In this document: piece by piece, positions 26,437-34,859 of the stretch
How positions within the stretch are numbered: the stretch's first letter is position 1
Layout of the letters: each line of letters opens with the position of its first letter
Source of the DNA: an uncultured Lentisphaeria bacterium
Lineage (GTDB): Bacteria > Verrucomicrobiota > Lentisphaeria > Victivallales > UBA1829
Length of the DNA: 64,000 nt
NCBI GenBank assembly: GCA_905197955.1
Contig: CAJKAR010000007.1
Span: forward strand, 67,106-131,105
Reading direction: 5' to 3'
Notes under the pieces: model-generated
Database searches by the model: none
The model's input: the letters and a program-made list of their open reading frames with translations, nothing else
What the model was told of the DNA's origin: nothing
Position numbers and translations under genes: made by a program

Positions 26437-29178
26437 CTATCGGACACGGACATTCATGACGGAATTTTCAATTCTGCCGAAGCGGTCGGAATCTGTAATG
26501 CTGATGATTTTTGCTTTTTCCACAGGACGATCCGGGATGACCTTGAAGGCGGCTGCGATTTTTTTCTCTGTTTTTCCATTGATTTCAAAGGGGACTTCCG
26601 CAGGGATGCATTTCCAGCCTTCCGGACAGATCAGACGGATCTGTCCTTTGGTTTTCCGGGAATCCAGATTTGTCAGCCGGACATAGACCGGATAGGCAAC
26701 CCCAGTTTTCAGTTCCGCAGAAAGATTGAGTTTGTCAAAGACGGACTTTCTTCTCGGATGCCGCTTTTCCGCAGGAAGTATGAGCTGGATCAGCGGTTTC
26801 CAGGAACGATTGACCTGAAACGTTTTCGGGAAGAGCTGCAGCCGGAAGCGTTCCGCTTCCTTCAGAAGTTCCGGCGAGGCTCCAAGAACGTAACGCGGCA
26901 TGTCATCCAGGGCAAGAGTCAGGAAGCCGTTTTCCGTTTTGACTCTTTTGCGGTTTCCCATGATGTCGACGATCTCGACTTCATCGCTTCCCACATGAAA
27001 GCGGACCGGAAGAGGGGAGGGCGGCCTGGTCGCAGGCAGACCGTTCCAAAGCAGAGAGACGCCCGGTTTCTGCCCCTTCCATGCAGGGGTGGCGACGGGG
27101 GCGCTTTCGACTTTCTGGCGGTACAGCGTCGCCCAGCAGACTAGAATCGGCTGATTCTCCGGCGTGCGGAACGCCCGGATGTAGGTGTAGGGTTTCAGGG
27201 AGGGATTGACACTGGTTTCCACACTTTCGCGATCGGCGGAAAGAAGCTCTTTTTCGAGTCCGGGAGTCGCCTGTCCGAACCAGGAGCGGCGGAATTCCAT
27301 ATCGCGATCCAGAACCGGCGAGATCCTGCCGGGGGAAAGAAGTTCTCCGGCATATTCCGCACCGTCCAGAAGACTCGTCATGACGGCATAGGCGGCAAAG
27401 GCGGGACGCGGCTGTTCGTATTCGGTCAGTCCAAATCCTCCGTATCCGTCGATGGTGAACCACATCTTGCAGGAAAGTCCGTAGGCGAGTGCCTGAAGAT
27501 AGGCGCGGACAAGAAAGGCCGCCGCCATCGTCCGGTCGGACACCGAGCGGAGAGGATAACTTTCCACACGCCGTTCCGGATGGAGCGTCAGATAACCGTT
27601 TTCGCTGTCAAAAACCGGTTTTTCTCCGAAACGATCCATCAGGGAACGCAGAAGAACCACACGGTCATGCAGCCAGAATTCCCGCGTCATGGTATTGTTG
27701 ACTTCGGGCGCCCGCGGAAAACTGTGCAGGTGGATGAACAGGGCATCCATGGCATTCCAGGCGCCGTTTTCCTGAAGCTCCTCCAGCCAGAAGGTGTCAA
27801 CTCCTGCAAGACCGCTGCCGCCGACCATGAGATTCGGATCGTGAAGTTTCGTCTTTGCATAGTCTATTTTCAGTTCTTCTGCGAAGTCCGCGGGAAGACG
27901 GGTTGCGTTTGCCTCATTTGCCGCCTCGGTCAGTTGAAATGTTCCGGGGGGATATTTCCAGCTTTCGCTGGTTTGAGGAATCAGGGAAAGATTCCGTTTC
28001 CGGTACTCCCGGAAAATTTCCTCGGCGCTGCGTCTGGAATAGATCCCGTTTTTGCCTGGAGAGGGCTGAGGGGTGCCGTCGTGGAGAATTCGATAGGCCC
28101 CGCGCAGCCGCACTGTCCCGATGCCGAGCCATTCAAGAAGATCCAGCTTTTCTTCGCTGACGCGGTTCCAGGGATAGAGCATTCCTCCGAAAATGGAATG
28201 TTTCCGGTATTTCCGTTCGCTGGAGGGCAGAATGCAGTACGAGGTGCGGAACATCTCCCGTTTTCCACAGCGGAGAGTCAGTTCAAAATATCCCAGTCGG
28301 CCGACCGGCAGAGGCAGAGTTTGTCTGGAGATGGATGCCGCATCCGCCCGGAGCGGAAGAATGCGTTGCTCTATTCGCCGGTTCCATGCGTCGGTGATTT
28401 CCAGTTCGCCGTGTGTATCCAATGGTTTGGAGGAACGATTGCGGATCAGCAGTTCCGCTTCCGGCGCATCCCCTTCCAGCAGAATGTTGCAGTAGCGGCG
28501 GAAACGGAGTGCGGCATCTGTTTCCTGTTCGGAAAAAATATCGAAGAGCGGTCTGCTTCCGCAGTACGGGGTGAGTGCCAGATCCAGCGACAGACAGGAT
28601 TTCCCGTTTTCGGTTTTCCAGAAGAGAGTTCCCTCGCTGCTTTTCCGGCTGCGCTGAAAGGCAAGAGAGAGTTTCGGCTTGAATTCCGCTTTGATTCCGC
28701 AGCTTCCGCCTTCGGGACCGTTGTCCGCGCGGGATGAAAGCAGACGCTGTTCCGGTCCTGCGTAGAAAATGAGCATACGCATTCCGCCATCCTGCTTTTT
28801 GTGTTCCCGGAACTCTCCGTTGAAATGAATCCGAAGCCATTCCGGATGCGCCTCCATCCACCCTTTGAGCTGGATGCGTTCCGACTGAGATCCGCTGAAG
28901 CGATACTCGAATTCGATTTTGTCCGTATCCCCGTTTTTCTCCCGAAGACGGGCATGGAATCCCGCGGAACGAAAGAGTCCTTTTCCCGTACTCCGTTCCG
29001 ATTCAAAACCGATTCCCTTGAGAAACGGAGTGAATGTGCCGTCTTTCTGAAGAATGGAGATGCGGATCGACCGGGAGTAATCCAGCTGATAGGTTTTCCC
29101 CCGGTAGATTCCGTTTTCCGCAAAGAGGGAAAGAAACGGAAGAACGAGAAGCGGGAGCAGAATGCGGGAGATGGTCAT
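26437..29178 (-). CDS. Secreted glycoside hydrolase-like protein with C-terminal Ig-like domain
   Basis: A 913-residue protein with signal peptide (MTISRILLPLLVLPFLSLFAENG). N-terminal beta-rich domains (about 25-320) precede a (beta/alpha)8-like region. The latter has E422 in EAANEAN and E526 in PVFDSENGYL as candidate catalytic residues, which resembles clan A glycosidases, but I cannot name a family. Near the C-terminus an Ig-like NEW3-type domain (YPVYVRLTNLDSRKTKG, then CPEGWKCIP) is visible. A GAGGAGG site lies before the ATG. It follows a prepilin-like gene by 18 bases. Confidence 0.75.
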   Translation of the reverse strand: MTISRILLPLLVLPFLSLFAENGIYRGKTYQLDYSRSIRISILQKDGTFTPFLKGIGFESERSTGKGLFRSAGFHARLREKNGDTDKIEFEYRFSGSQSERIQLKGWMEAHPEWLRIHFNGEFREHKKQDGGMRMLIFYAGPEQRLLSSRADNGPEGGSCGIKAEFKPKLSLAFQRSRKSSEGTLFWKTENGKSCLSLDLALTPYCGSRPLFDIFSEQETDAALRFRRYCNILLEGDAPEAELLIRNRSSKPLDTHGELEITDAWNRRIEQRILPLRADAASISRQTLPLPVGRLGYFELTLRCGKREMFRTSYCILPSSERKYRKHSIFGGMLYPWNRVSEEKLDLLEWLGIGTVRLRGAYRILHDGTPQPSPGKNGIYSRRSAEEIFREYRKRNLSLIPQTSESWKYPPGTFQLTEAANEANATRLPADFAEELKIDYAKTKLHDPNLMVGGSGLAGVDTFWLEELQENGAWNAMDALFIHLHSFPRAPEVNNTMTREFWLHDRVVLLRSLMDRFGEKPVFDSENGYLTLHPERRVESYPLRSVSDRTMAAAFLVRAYLQALAYGLSCKMWFTIDGYGGFGLTEYEQPRPAFAAYAVMTSLLDGAEYAGELLSPGRISPVLDRDMEFRRSWFGQATPGLEKELLSADRESVETSVNPSLKPYTYIRAFRTPENQPILVCWATLYRQKVESAPVATPAWKGQKPGVSLLWNGLPATRPPSPLPVRFHVGSDEVEIVDIMGNRKRVKTENGFLTLALDDMPRYVLGASPELLKEAERFRLQLFPKTFQVNRSWKPLIQLILPAEKRHPRRKSVFDKLNLSAELKTGVAYPVYVRLTNLDSRKTKGQIRLICPEGWKCIPAEVPFEINGKTEKKIAAAFKVIPDRPVEKAKIISITDSDRFGRIENSVMNVRVR

Positions 29179-29196
29179 AATGCGATCCTCCTCTTA

Positions 29197-29850
29197 TCAG
29201 TCCTGCGGCCCGAAACAGCGGCGTTTCGCGGCAAGCCATGCGGAGTAGGGACGATACTCGATATGCCCGTCCAGAAATCCGGCGACCGATCCGCCGGTGT
29301 GTCTGGGATCGAAACTCTGGGGCAGGGTATCGGTCCATGGCGTCGTTTTCGGGGAATAGAAGGAGATGCTTCCCCGGGTGTCGCCGATCAGAACCCGTGA
29401 AGAGGCATCCTGAATGCGTGAAAGCAGAAGGGATACCTGATAGCCCACTCCATAAGTGACACTGGCGTAAATGCCGATGGTTCTGTTTTCCGTTCCGGAA
29501 GCCGGACATACCAGAACGCCGGATCCGCTCTTTCCTTCGATTTCGCTGATCCAGACTTTGGGTTCCGGCAGATACTTGCTGCGGATCAGAAGATTGCTCC
29601 ACCAGTTTCGGCTGCGCGAGGGATTGCTCCCGGAAAAACTTTCCGCCAGATTCAGCGGCGGAGTCCGGTCGTCGAAATCGGAACAGTAGAGCATGACGGC
29701 CTGCATGATCTGTTTCTGATTCCCTGTGCAGCTGTTCTGGATCGCGCGCGCATTCGCCTTGTTCAGGGCGGGAAGCAGAAGACAGAGCAGAATCATCAGA
29801 ATTGCAAGAACAATCATCAGTTCAATCATTGTAAAGTTATGTTTTTTCAT
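29197..29850 (-). CDS. Prepilin-like protein with H-x9-DG motif, second copy
   Basis: A 217-residue protein. The ATG at 29850 directly precedes the short leader KKHN and the prepilin helix FTMIELMIVLAILMILLCLL; GGAGA lies ten bases upstream. The C-terminal motif H-x9-DG is present (HTGGSVAGFLDGH). It begins four bases after the GntR-type regulator stop. Together with the copy at 22621 it shows the same regulator-pilin-GH order. It is shorter and clearly divergent from that copy. Confidence 0.87.
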   Translation of the reverse strand: MKKHNFTMIELMIVLAILMILLCLLLPALNKANARAIQNSCTGNQKQIMQAVMLYCSDFDDRTPPLNLAESFSGSNPSRSRNWWSNLLIRSKYLPEPKVWISEIEGKSGSGVLVCPASGTENRTIGIYASVTYGVGYQVSLLLSRIQDASSRVLIGDTRGSISFYSPKTTPWTDTLPQSFDPRHTGGSVAGFLDGHIEYRPYSAWLAAKRRCFGPQD

Positions 29851-29854
29851 AGGA

Positions 29855-30955
29855 TCAGTTCTCCGTTTGCGGTGTGACAATGCTTTCTCTTTCGATCAGG
29901 ACGGCCGGATAATATTTTTCCTTCGGCTGGGGTGTTTTGGCGGCAATCATATCCAGAGCATCCCGGCTCATGGCGGTGAAATCGGTTCGGGTGCAGGAGA
30001 TGGCGGGGGTGGCATCGGCGAGCATGAAGTCATCGCCATGGGCCAGAATTCCGATCTCATCGGGGACGCGGATCTTCTGTTCCCAGAGAACCCGACGGCC
30101 GGCAAATGCTCCGTTGGCTCCGATGTAAATGAGTCCGGTGAGTTTCCGGTCCCGGATCTCCTCCAGAAAGGACAGGGTGACTTTTCTTCCTGCGTCGCGG
30201 CTGCTTTCCCAGGATTTGACCGGTCGGGAAAAGAGACTGAGTTCCATATCGGATTGTTTGGCTTCTTCGAACGCTGCTTCGATCATTTTCTGCGGAATGG
30301 TTCCATCGGGGACCGCGCGGAGAAAACCGATCCGGCGGTGATGCTTCTCCCGGAAACAGCGGACGCACAATCTGCCATTGGCTTCCGCATCGGGAAGGAG
30401 AAGATGAATATTCGCGGGCAGATCCTCGTAGGTGAAGTAGCTGTCGAGAATGACGACGGGGCAGGGCAGTGTTCCAAGCTCCTGAAGCAGAGATTCCTCC
30501 AGACGATCCGCTGTGGATATCAGAACCACTCCTTTCAGCTCATCCATTCCGGCGATTTCGCGGATCAGCGCATTCCGGTCGCTGTTCCGCTGCACGCGAT
30601 AGTTCCGGGCCGTGAATCCGAGCTGTCTTGCATAGGCGTTCAGGGTATGTTCCATCTGCCAAACCGGACTTGCAAAGTAATCCACCGAGAAGATCACTAC
30701 ATTGGCATGACGATCCTTTTCCCTGGCCGGCCGGACTTCATAAGGAGCGCTTCCTGCACAGCTGACAATGCCTGTTCCTCTGCGGCAGAGCAGGATTCCT
30801 TCTTTTTCCAGATCGTGCACAGCTCGGCTCACCGGTGACTGCGAGGCCCGGAAACGACGCATCAGTTCCGCGATGGTCGGCATCCGGAGGCGCGAGGCGG
30901 GCTTCAGCGCTTCTTCCTTCAGATAGGCTTTGATTTCATCGTATTTTTCCGACAT
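29855..30955 (-). CDS. GntR-type regulator with LacI-like sensor domain
   Basis: A 366-residue protein. The ATG at 30955 has AGGGGAAGAG upstream. The N-terminal winged helix (residues 1-65) reads MPTIAELMRRFRASQSPVSRAVHDLEKEGILLCRRGTG, typical of GntR. A periplasmic-binding-protein-like ligand domain follows (HANVVIFSVDYF onward, ending DFTAMSRDALDMI), as in AraR-like regulators. It probably controls the adjacent prepilin-like and GH genes in response to a sugar. Confidence 0.9.
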   Translation of the reverse strand: MSEKYDEIKAYLKEEALKPASRLRMPTIAELMRRFRASQSPVSRAVHDLEKEGILLCRRGTGIVSCAGSAPYEVRPAREKDRHANVVIFSVDYFASPVWQMEHTLNAYARQLGFTARNYRVQRNSDRNALIREIAGMDELKGVVLISTADRLEESLLQELGTLPCPVVILDSYFTYEDLPANIHLLLPDAEANGRLCVRCFREKHHRRIGFLRAVPDGTIPQKMIEAAFEEAKQSDMELSLFSRPVKSWESSRDAGRKVTLSFLEEIRDRKLTGLIYIGANGAFAGRRVLWEQKIRVPDEIGILAHGDDFMLADATPAISCTRTDFTAMSRDALDMIAAKTPQPKEKYYPAVLIERESIVTPQTEN

Positions 30956-31006
30956 CGATTCTCTTCCCCTGATATTTTTAAGACAACGAAAAAGAACTAT
31001 ATTAAT

Positions 31007-31035
31007 ATTATAATCGATTTTCTGGAATTTGTCAA
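31007..31035 (-). promoter_or_regulatory. Perfect consensus promoter for the GntR-type operon
   Basis: Minus strand: TTGACA (31030-31035), 17 bases, TATAAT (31007-31012). The palindrome AATCGATT (31012-31019) overlaps the -10 and spacer and is a candidate operator. Confidence 0.75.
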
Positions 31036-31159
31036 CCCCATGAATTTCTCTTTTTCCGGAAAAAATAGATTGTTCTGTCGGGAGGCGTGAAAGAGATGCG
31101 GAAAGCGGAAGACGGCAGGAAGAAGCGATTCGGCAGACCCAGATCATTCCGGCAGGCTA

Positions 31160-31199
31160 GAGAAAAAGAAACCCGTTCCTCCTTTGCGAGGGGAACGGG
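31160..31199 (-). terminator. Terminator after the CbrC-family gene
   Basis: Stem CCCGTTCC (31172-31179) with GGAACGGG (31192-31199); T-rich sequence follows on the minus strand (31160-31171). Confidence 0.75.
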
Positions 31200-31240
31200 G
31201 AGAAAACGTTTATATCGAATTCTTGTGAGAGTGGCTGTTA

Positions 31241-31891
31241 TTACGGTTTGTAATCGTAATAGCCGGTAATGACGCCGCACTGACGGCATCGGAAGGCATA
31301 GGCGCGCGGACTGCCGTCGCCGTCGAGACGTTTCAGGACGCTTTCCGGCTTTCCGCCGTCCCAGCTGACCTCCTCTTCGGCGATCGCGGTCAGCGCCGCG
31401 AGAAATTCTTCGCTTCCGCAGGCGAGAAGCTCTTCATATCCGGCCGTTCCGAGATATTCCATCATATCGCCGCAGTGAGAGAACCACTGTTCTTCCTTCC
31501 ATCCATCGAAACAGGGGGTACGTTCGCGAATGAGAGCTTGCGTTTCCGCCGGCACATCGGTAATATCTTTGACTTTGCAGAACACCCCGTGAAACTTCCG
31601 TGCGGCGGCCCCGCTGGCGATGCACCATGGGCAGACCCCTTTGAATTCCTGTCCATGTCCGTGGTCCAGAAAATGGAAATGTCCCGTATAAAGACAGGGA
31701 ACCTCTTTTCCGCAACAGGGACAAACCGTATTTTCCACGGCTTGAATGGTTCCGTCCTCATAGGCTCTCGGGTAGTAGACGAACTCCGGAAGAACGGAGT
31801 AATCCTGACCGGCGATGATCTGCTGGAGGATTTCTTCCTCGGTAGGCGGTGCTTCCTTTTTGGAGTGGATCAGTTTTTGCAGAAAACTCAT
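31241..31891 (-). CDS. CbrC-family (UPF0167) protein
   Basis: A 216-residue protein. The ATG at 31891 has a perfect AAAGGAGG site. It matches the CbrC/UPF0167 pattern: LPEFVYYPRAYEDGTIQ, a CPCCG zinc knuckle, CPWCIASGAAARKFHG, CFDGWKEEQWFSHCGD and a C-terminal CRQCG. Cysteine pairs suggest zinc binding. In E. coli the homologue belongs to the CreBC regulon and affects colicin E2 tolerance; the molecular role is unknown. Confidence 0.85.
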   Translation of the reverse strand: MSFLQKLIHSKKEAPPTEEEILQQIIAGQDYSVLPEFVYYPRAYEDGTIQAVENTVCPCCGKEVPCLYTGHFHFLDHGHGQEFKGVCPWCIASGAAARKFHGVFCKVKDITDVPAETQALIRERTPCFDGWKEEQWFSHCGDMMEYLGTAGYEELLACGSEEFLAALTAIAEEEVSWDGGKPESVLKRLDGDGSPRAYAFRCRQCGVITGYYDYKP

Positions 31892-31976
31892 GTATGCCCT
31901 CCTTTGTGTCAAAGCTCTCATTGGATTAGAGTTGCCTCGCTGGACAACGGGATCACGAAATCTTGCATTCTGTCAC

Positions 31977-32006
31977 AATATAGACAGGATGGTTCGGAAA
32001 ATCCAA
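31977..32006 (-). promoter_or_regulatory. Possible promoter for the CbrC-family gene
   Basis: Minus strand: TTGGAT (32001-32006), 18 bases, TATATT (31977-31982). Confidence 0.45.
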
Positions 32007-32065
32007 CGGAAAAACAAAAAAAAGTATAAAATCTTGCATTCAAACGGGAAAAGTAATCTGTTTTT

Positions 32066-32094
32066 TTGCAAAATATCGTTTCCCATGCTATATT
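32066..32094 (+). promoter_or_regulatory. Promoter for the small membrane protein
   Basis: TTGCAA (32066-32071), 17 bases, TATATT (32089-32094), ending about 20 bases before the ATG at 32115. Confidence 0.72.
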
Positions 32095-32114
32095 TTCCTG
32101 CAGGAGAGGATAAA

Positions 32115-32444
32115 ATGCATGCAAACAAAATCGTTTTATTTCTGAACTATTTTTTTCTGGCACTTCCGGTGCTGGTCGTGATTCTGCATCTGGTAAAACC
32201 TGCGTGGTTTGCCGGGCTTCGAAGAAAAATTGTATGGGGGATCGCGATTTCTATCCTGACATGGGGGATTGTCTGTCTGGAAATGATTCTGGATCCGCCG
32301 AAAACGCAGTTCACTTTGGTTTGCGCGGGATGGTTCGGCTGGATGTACATCTGGTTCCTTCTGACTCCGGTCCTGCTGATTTATGCGGGGATTCGCTGGG
32401 GAATCCTCTCTCTGATCGCGTCGCTTAAGAGCAGGATGCATTGA
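32115..32444 (+). CDS. Small membrane protein of unknown function
   Basis: A 109-residue protein with three probable membrane helices (about 5-25, 40-58 and 68-98). The ATG has AGGAGAGG upstream and a good promoter, which support expression. No family recognised. The larger open frame around it (from 31815) is not used because no start signal supports it. Confidence 0.65.
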   Translation: MHANKIVLFLNYFFLALPVLVVILHLVKPAWFAGLRRKIVWGIAISILTWGIVCLEMILDPPKTQFTLVCAGWFGWMYIWFLLTPVLLIYAGIRWGILSLIASLKSRMH

Positions 32445-32759
32445 AAAACGAGGACTTCCGGAGAGCTCTTTCTGCATTACCGGGGATTGACCGGAAGAAG
32501 TTTGGCTTATTGAGAATCTTCTGTTGGGTTTGGTAGGGAGTCTGGAGGAGAGGAAAATGCCGTATGCAGAACGATGCGGGGAGTTCTTTTCAGAATTCTG
32601 AAGATGGAAGATTTTTCGCGGGAAACTCTGCTATTCCGGGGAACTTTTTCCGGGAAAATGCTGTTTAAATAGATCGTGCATCCGGGGAATCCGCGATTGA
32701 TAAGAGAGAATAGAGAGTTTCCCCGGAAGGTGAAGTGAGAGAAAAGAGGATCCGGAAAG
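32445..32759. other. 315-base gap without an identifiable gene
   Basis: The stretch has several CCGGGG/CCGGGA clusters and short imperfect hairpins, but no convincing coding frame, RNA gene or consensus promoter. It may hold the leader of the signal peptidase gene that starts at 32760. Confidence 0.4.
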
Positions 32760-33263
32760 ATGGATATCAAAGAAAAGATCAATGCATTTGTTTTTCCGAA
32801 GATGAATCGGAGATTTGCGATTCGTCTTGTCATTACGGTGGCGGTCTGTTTTTTATTTTTCAAATTTGTCTGCAAGCCGGTGTTTCTGAACGGGGGCAGC
32901 ATGGAACCGAATTATCACAACGGGACACTGAACTTCTGCTGGACTCCGACGTATCTGTTCCGTTCTCCCCGGAAGGGGGATGTGGTGGCGCTGCGCTATG
33001 AAGGCGACCGGGTCATGCTCCTGAAACGGATTGTCGCTCAAGCCGGAGATACCGTGGAGTTCCGGAATGGAACGCTGTTTGTCAATGGTCAGGCGGTTCG
33101 GGAGCCGTATGTGAAGTACAACGAGGGGCGCTGGAATCTTCCGCTGCGGAAAGTCGCGCCGGGATGCGTGTATGTGGTTGGAGACAACCGGGGAATGCCG
33201 ATTGAACAGCATAAATTCGGAGAGATCCGGAAAAGCCGGATCGAGGGGACCTTGCTTTTATGA
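32760..33263 (+). CDS. Short type I signal peptidase (second copy)
   Basis: A 167-residue membrane protease. After one N-terminal membrane helix (about 20-38) the catalytic Ser is S47 in NGGSMEPNY, and the general base Lys is K89 in VMLLKRIVAQAGD. The GDNRG motif is also present. It is much shorter than the LepB at 46195 and lacks that protein's N-terminal and inserted regions, so it resembles Gram-positive-type SPase I. The start of the next gene overlaps its stop by four bases. A specific substrate is possible but not shown. Confidence 0.88.
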   Translation: MDIKEKINAFVFPKMNRRFAIRLVITVAVCFLFFKFVCKPVFLNGGSMEPNYHNGTLNFCWTPTYLFRSPRKGDVVALRYEGDRVMLLKRIVAQAGDTVEFRNGTLFVNGQAVREPYVKYNEGRWNLPLRKVAPGCVYVVGDNRGMPIEQHKFGEIRKSRIEGTLLL

Positions 33264-33778
33264 AGAAAAAACTGCTGATTGCCGTGCTTGGAGTTGTGAT
33301 TCTCTGTGTGGGAGGATTTTTCCTCTGGAACTATCTGTTTGCGGAATCCCCGGAGACACAGATCCGTCGGACCTTTCAGGAACTTTCCACCACGGTGGGA
33401 AAGAACGGGAAAGAGGGATTGATTGTCGCAATGGAAAAAGCCCGCGATGCCGCCGCGTTTTTCGATGATGTCTGTACTCTGAAGCTGGATCGTGTTCCGC
33501 ACGGAGTCGGAGCCATGAGCCGTCAGAACATTACCGCAAATACTCTGACGCTCCGCAACTATTTCCAGACCATGAAGATCACATTTTACGATATGGAAAT
33601 CTTCGTGGAGAAGGATAATCCGGAGGCTCTGGTCACTTTTACCGCGGTGTTTGAAGGAAATCCCGCCTCGTCCGGCCGTCCGGTCAAGGAGACCAAGGAG
33701 ATGGATGCCGGACTGGTTCGCAAGGAGGATCGCTGGCTTCTGAAATCGCTGGCCTTCCGCGATGTCATCCGGAAATGA
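33260..33778 (+). CDS. Hypothetical single-pass membrane or exported protein
   Basis: A 172-residue protein. An N-terminal hydrophobic helix (KLLIAVLGVVILCVGGFFLW) acts as anchor or uncleaved signal. The rest looks like a small alpha+beta domain of the NTF2/SnoaL-like kind (ETQIRRTFQELSTTVGKNG, then VTFTAVFEG and a final EDRWLLKSLAFRDV), but no catalytic residues can be assigned. It is translationally coupled to the short signal peptidase (ATGA overlap). Its 3' end overlaps the convergent methyltransferase gene by 14 bases. Confidence 0.7.
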   Translation: MKKKLLIAVLGVVILCVGGFFLWNYLFAESPETQIRRTFQELSTTVGKNGKEGLIVAMEKARDAAAFFDDVCTLKLDRVPHGVGAMSRQNITANTLTLRNYFQTMKITFYDMEIFVEKDNPEALVTFTAVFEGNPASSGRPVKETKEMDAGLVRKEDRWLLKSLAFRDVIRK

Positions 33779-34859
33779 CGTTCCTGTTTTCCGAGGCGAA
33801 GCGGCAGGCTTCGACATACGCTTCCATATTTTCCCATGGCACTTCCGGCTCCACCAGATGAGTTGGTGTGCAGAGCAGTCCGCCTTTTGGCCCGGCGATC
33901 TTCAGGTTCCGCAGAACGAGTTCCCGGACTTCTTCCGGCGTTCCGAATGGCAGAGTCGTCTGAGTACCGAGCGTTCCCCAGAAGGAGAGACGGTCCCCGT
34001 AGGCGTCGTGAATCTCCTTGAAATCCATGCACTCCGGCTGGACCGGATTCAGCACGTCGATTCCCGCGTCGATCAGGTCCTCGATGAAGGGCGTCACATA
34101 TCCGCAGGAGTGGTAGGTGATGAGGAGAGAGGGATTGACATGTTTTGCCGCATCAATGACCCGTTTCAGACGCGGCTTCAGATATGCGCGGTACAGTTCC
34201 ATGGACATCATGATGGTATGCTGCATTCCGATGTCATCGCCCAGACGGATGAAATCCACACCGGCGGTCGCGAATGCCGCCGCGCGTTTTTCCGCAAGAA
34301 CGGTGATCCGTTCCAGATGGCTGACGGTCATCGGATCATCCGTCATCATGCCGATCATCATTTCTTCCATGCTGCGCATGTACCATGCGCTTTCCCAGAT
34401 GGTGCACTCCATGCAGACGGATGCGGCAAGGCCGCGCGCATGAATGGCATCGACTTCCTTCCGGCATGATTCCATCTGAGTCTCGTCGAATTCCGGATAC
34501 GGATAGGCGTCGAACTCCTCCTGCGAGGTGAAATTTTTCATCGGATGGTACATCCGGCTCATGTGCATGGATTCCGGCGTTTTCTCGTGTGCGGTTCCCC
34601 AGATCGAAAAGGTCGTTTCGGGCAGGAACTCAATACCTGGATAATACCGCATCCAGTTTGTTTCCTTCTGCCGGAGAAAATTGGCTCTTACTTCACGGGC
34701 GGGAAAAGAAAAAAATTCCCGGTAATCGTCGCCGTGGCCGGGATGATTGCGGAGAAATTTTTCCACCATGGCCGGGGAGAGGGCAAAATCGACCGGAACG
34801 GTTTCATAACCGTTCCGCCTCCATAAGCTCAACAGATTTTCGCGCGGGGTCATCATCAT
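33765..34859 (-). CDS. UroD-family corrinoid methyltransferase-like protein (distal copy)
   Basis: A 364-residue uroporphyrinogen decarboxylase-superfamily protein of the MtaA/CmuA methyltransferase type. H250 and C252 in YHSCGYVTP match the zinc ligands His-x-Cys that activate thiol acceptors such as coenzyme M in MtaA; true heme-pathway UroD lacks them. It is the last gene of the corrinoid operon and its start overlaps the DUF1638 stop by four bases. Substrate and acceptor are unknown. Confidence 0.85.
   Translation of the reverse strand: MMMTPRENLLSLWRRNGYETVPVDFALSPAMVEKFLRNHPGHGDDYREFFSFPAREVRANFLRQKETNWMRYYPGIEFLPETTFSIWGTAHEKTPESMHMSRMYHPMKNFTSQEEFDAYPYPEFDETQMESCRKEVDAIHARGLAASVCMECTIWESAWYMRSMEEMMIGMMTDDPMTVSHLERITVLAEKRAAAFATAGVDFIRLGDDIGMQHTIMMSMELYRAYLKPRLKRVIDAAKHVNPSLLITYHSCGYVTPFIEDLIDAGIDVLNPVQPECMDFKEIHDAYGDRLSFWGTLGTQTTLPFGTPEEVRELVLRNLKIAGPKGGLLCTPTHLVEPEVPWENMEAYVEACRFASENRNVISG

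Noticed and set aside
31087..31269. 60-codon Arg/Lys-rich open frame
   Set aside because: It has no ribosome site, spans the terminator of the opposite-strand gene, and its composition suggests chance.
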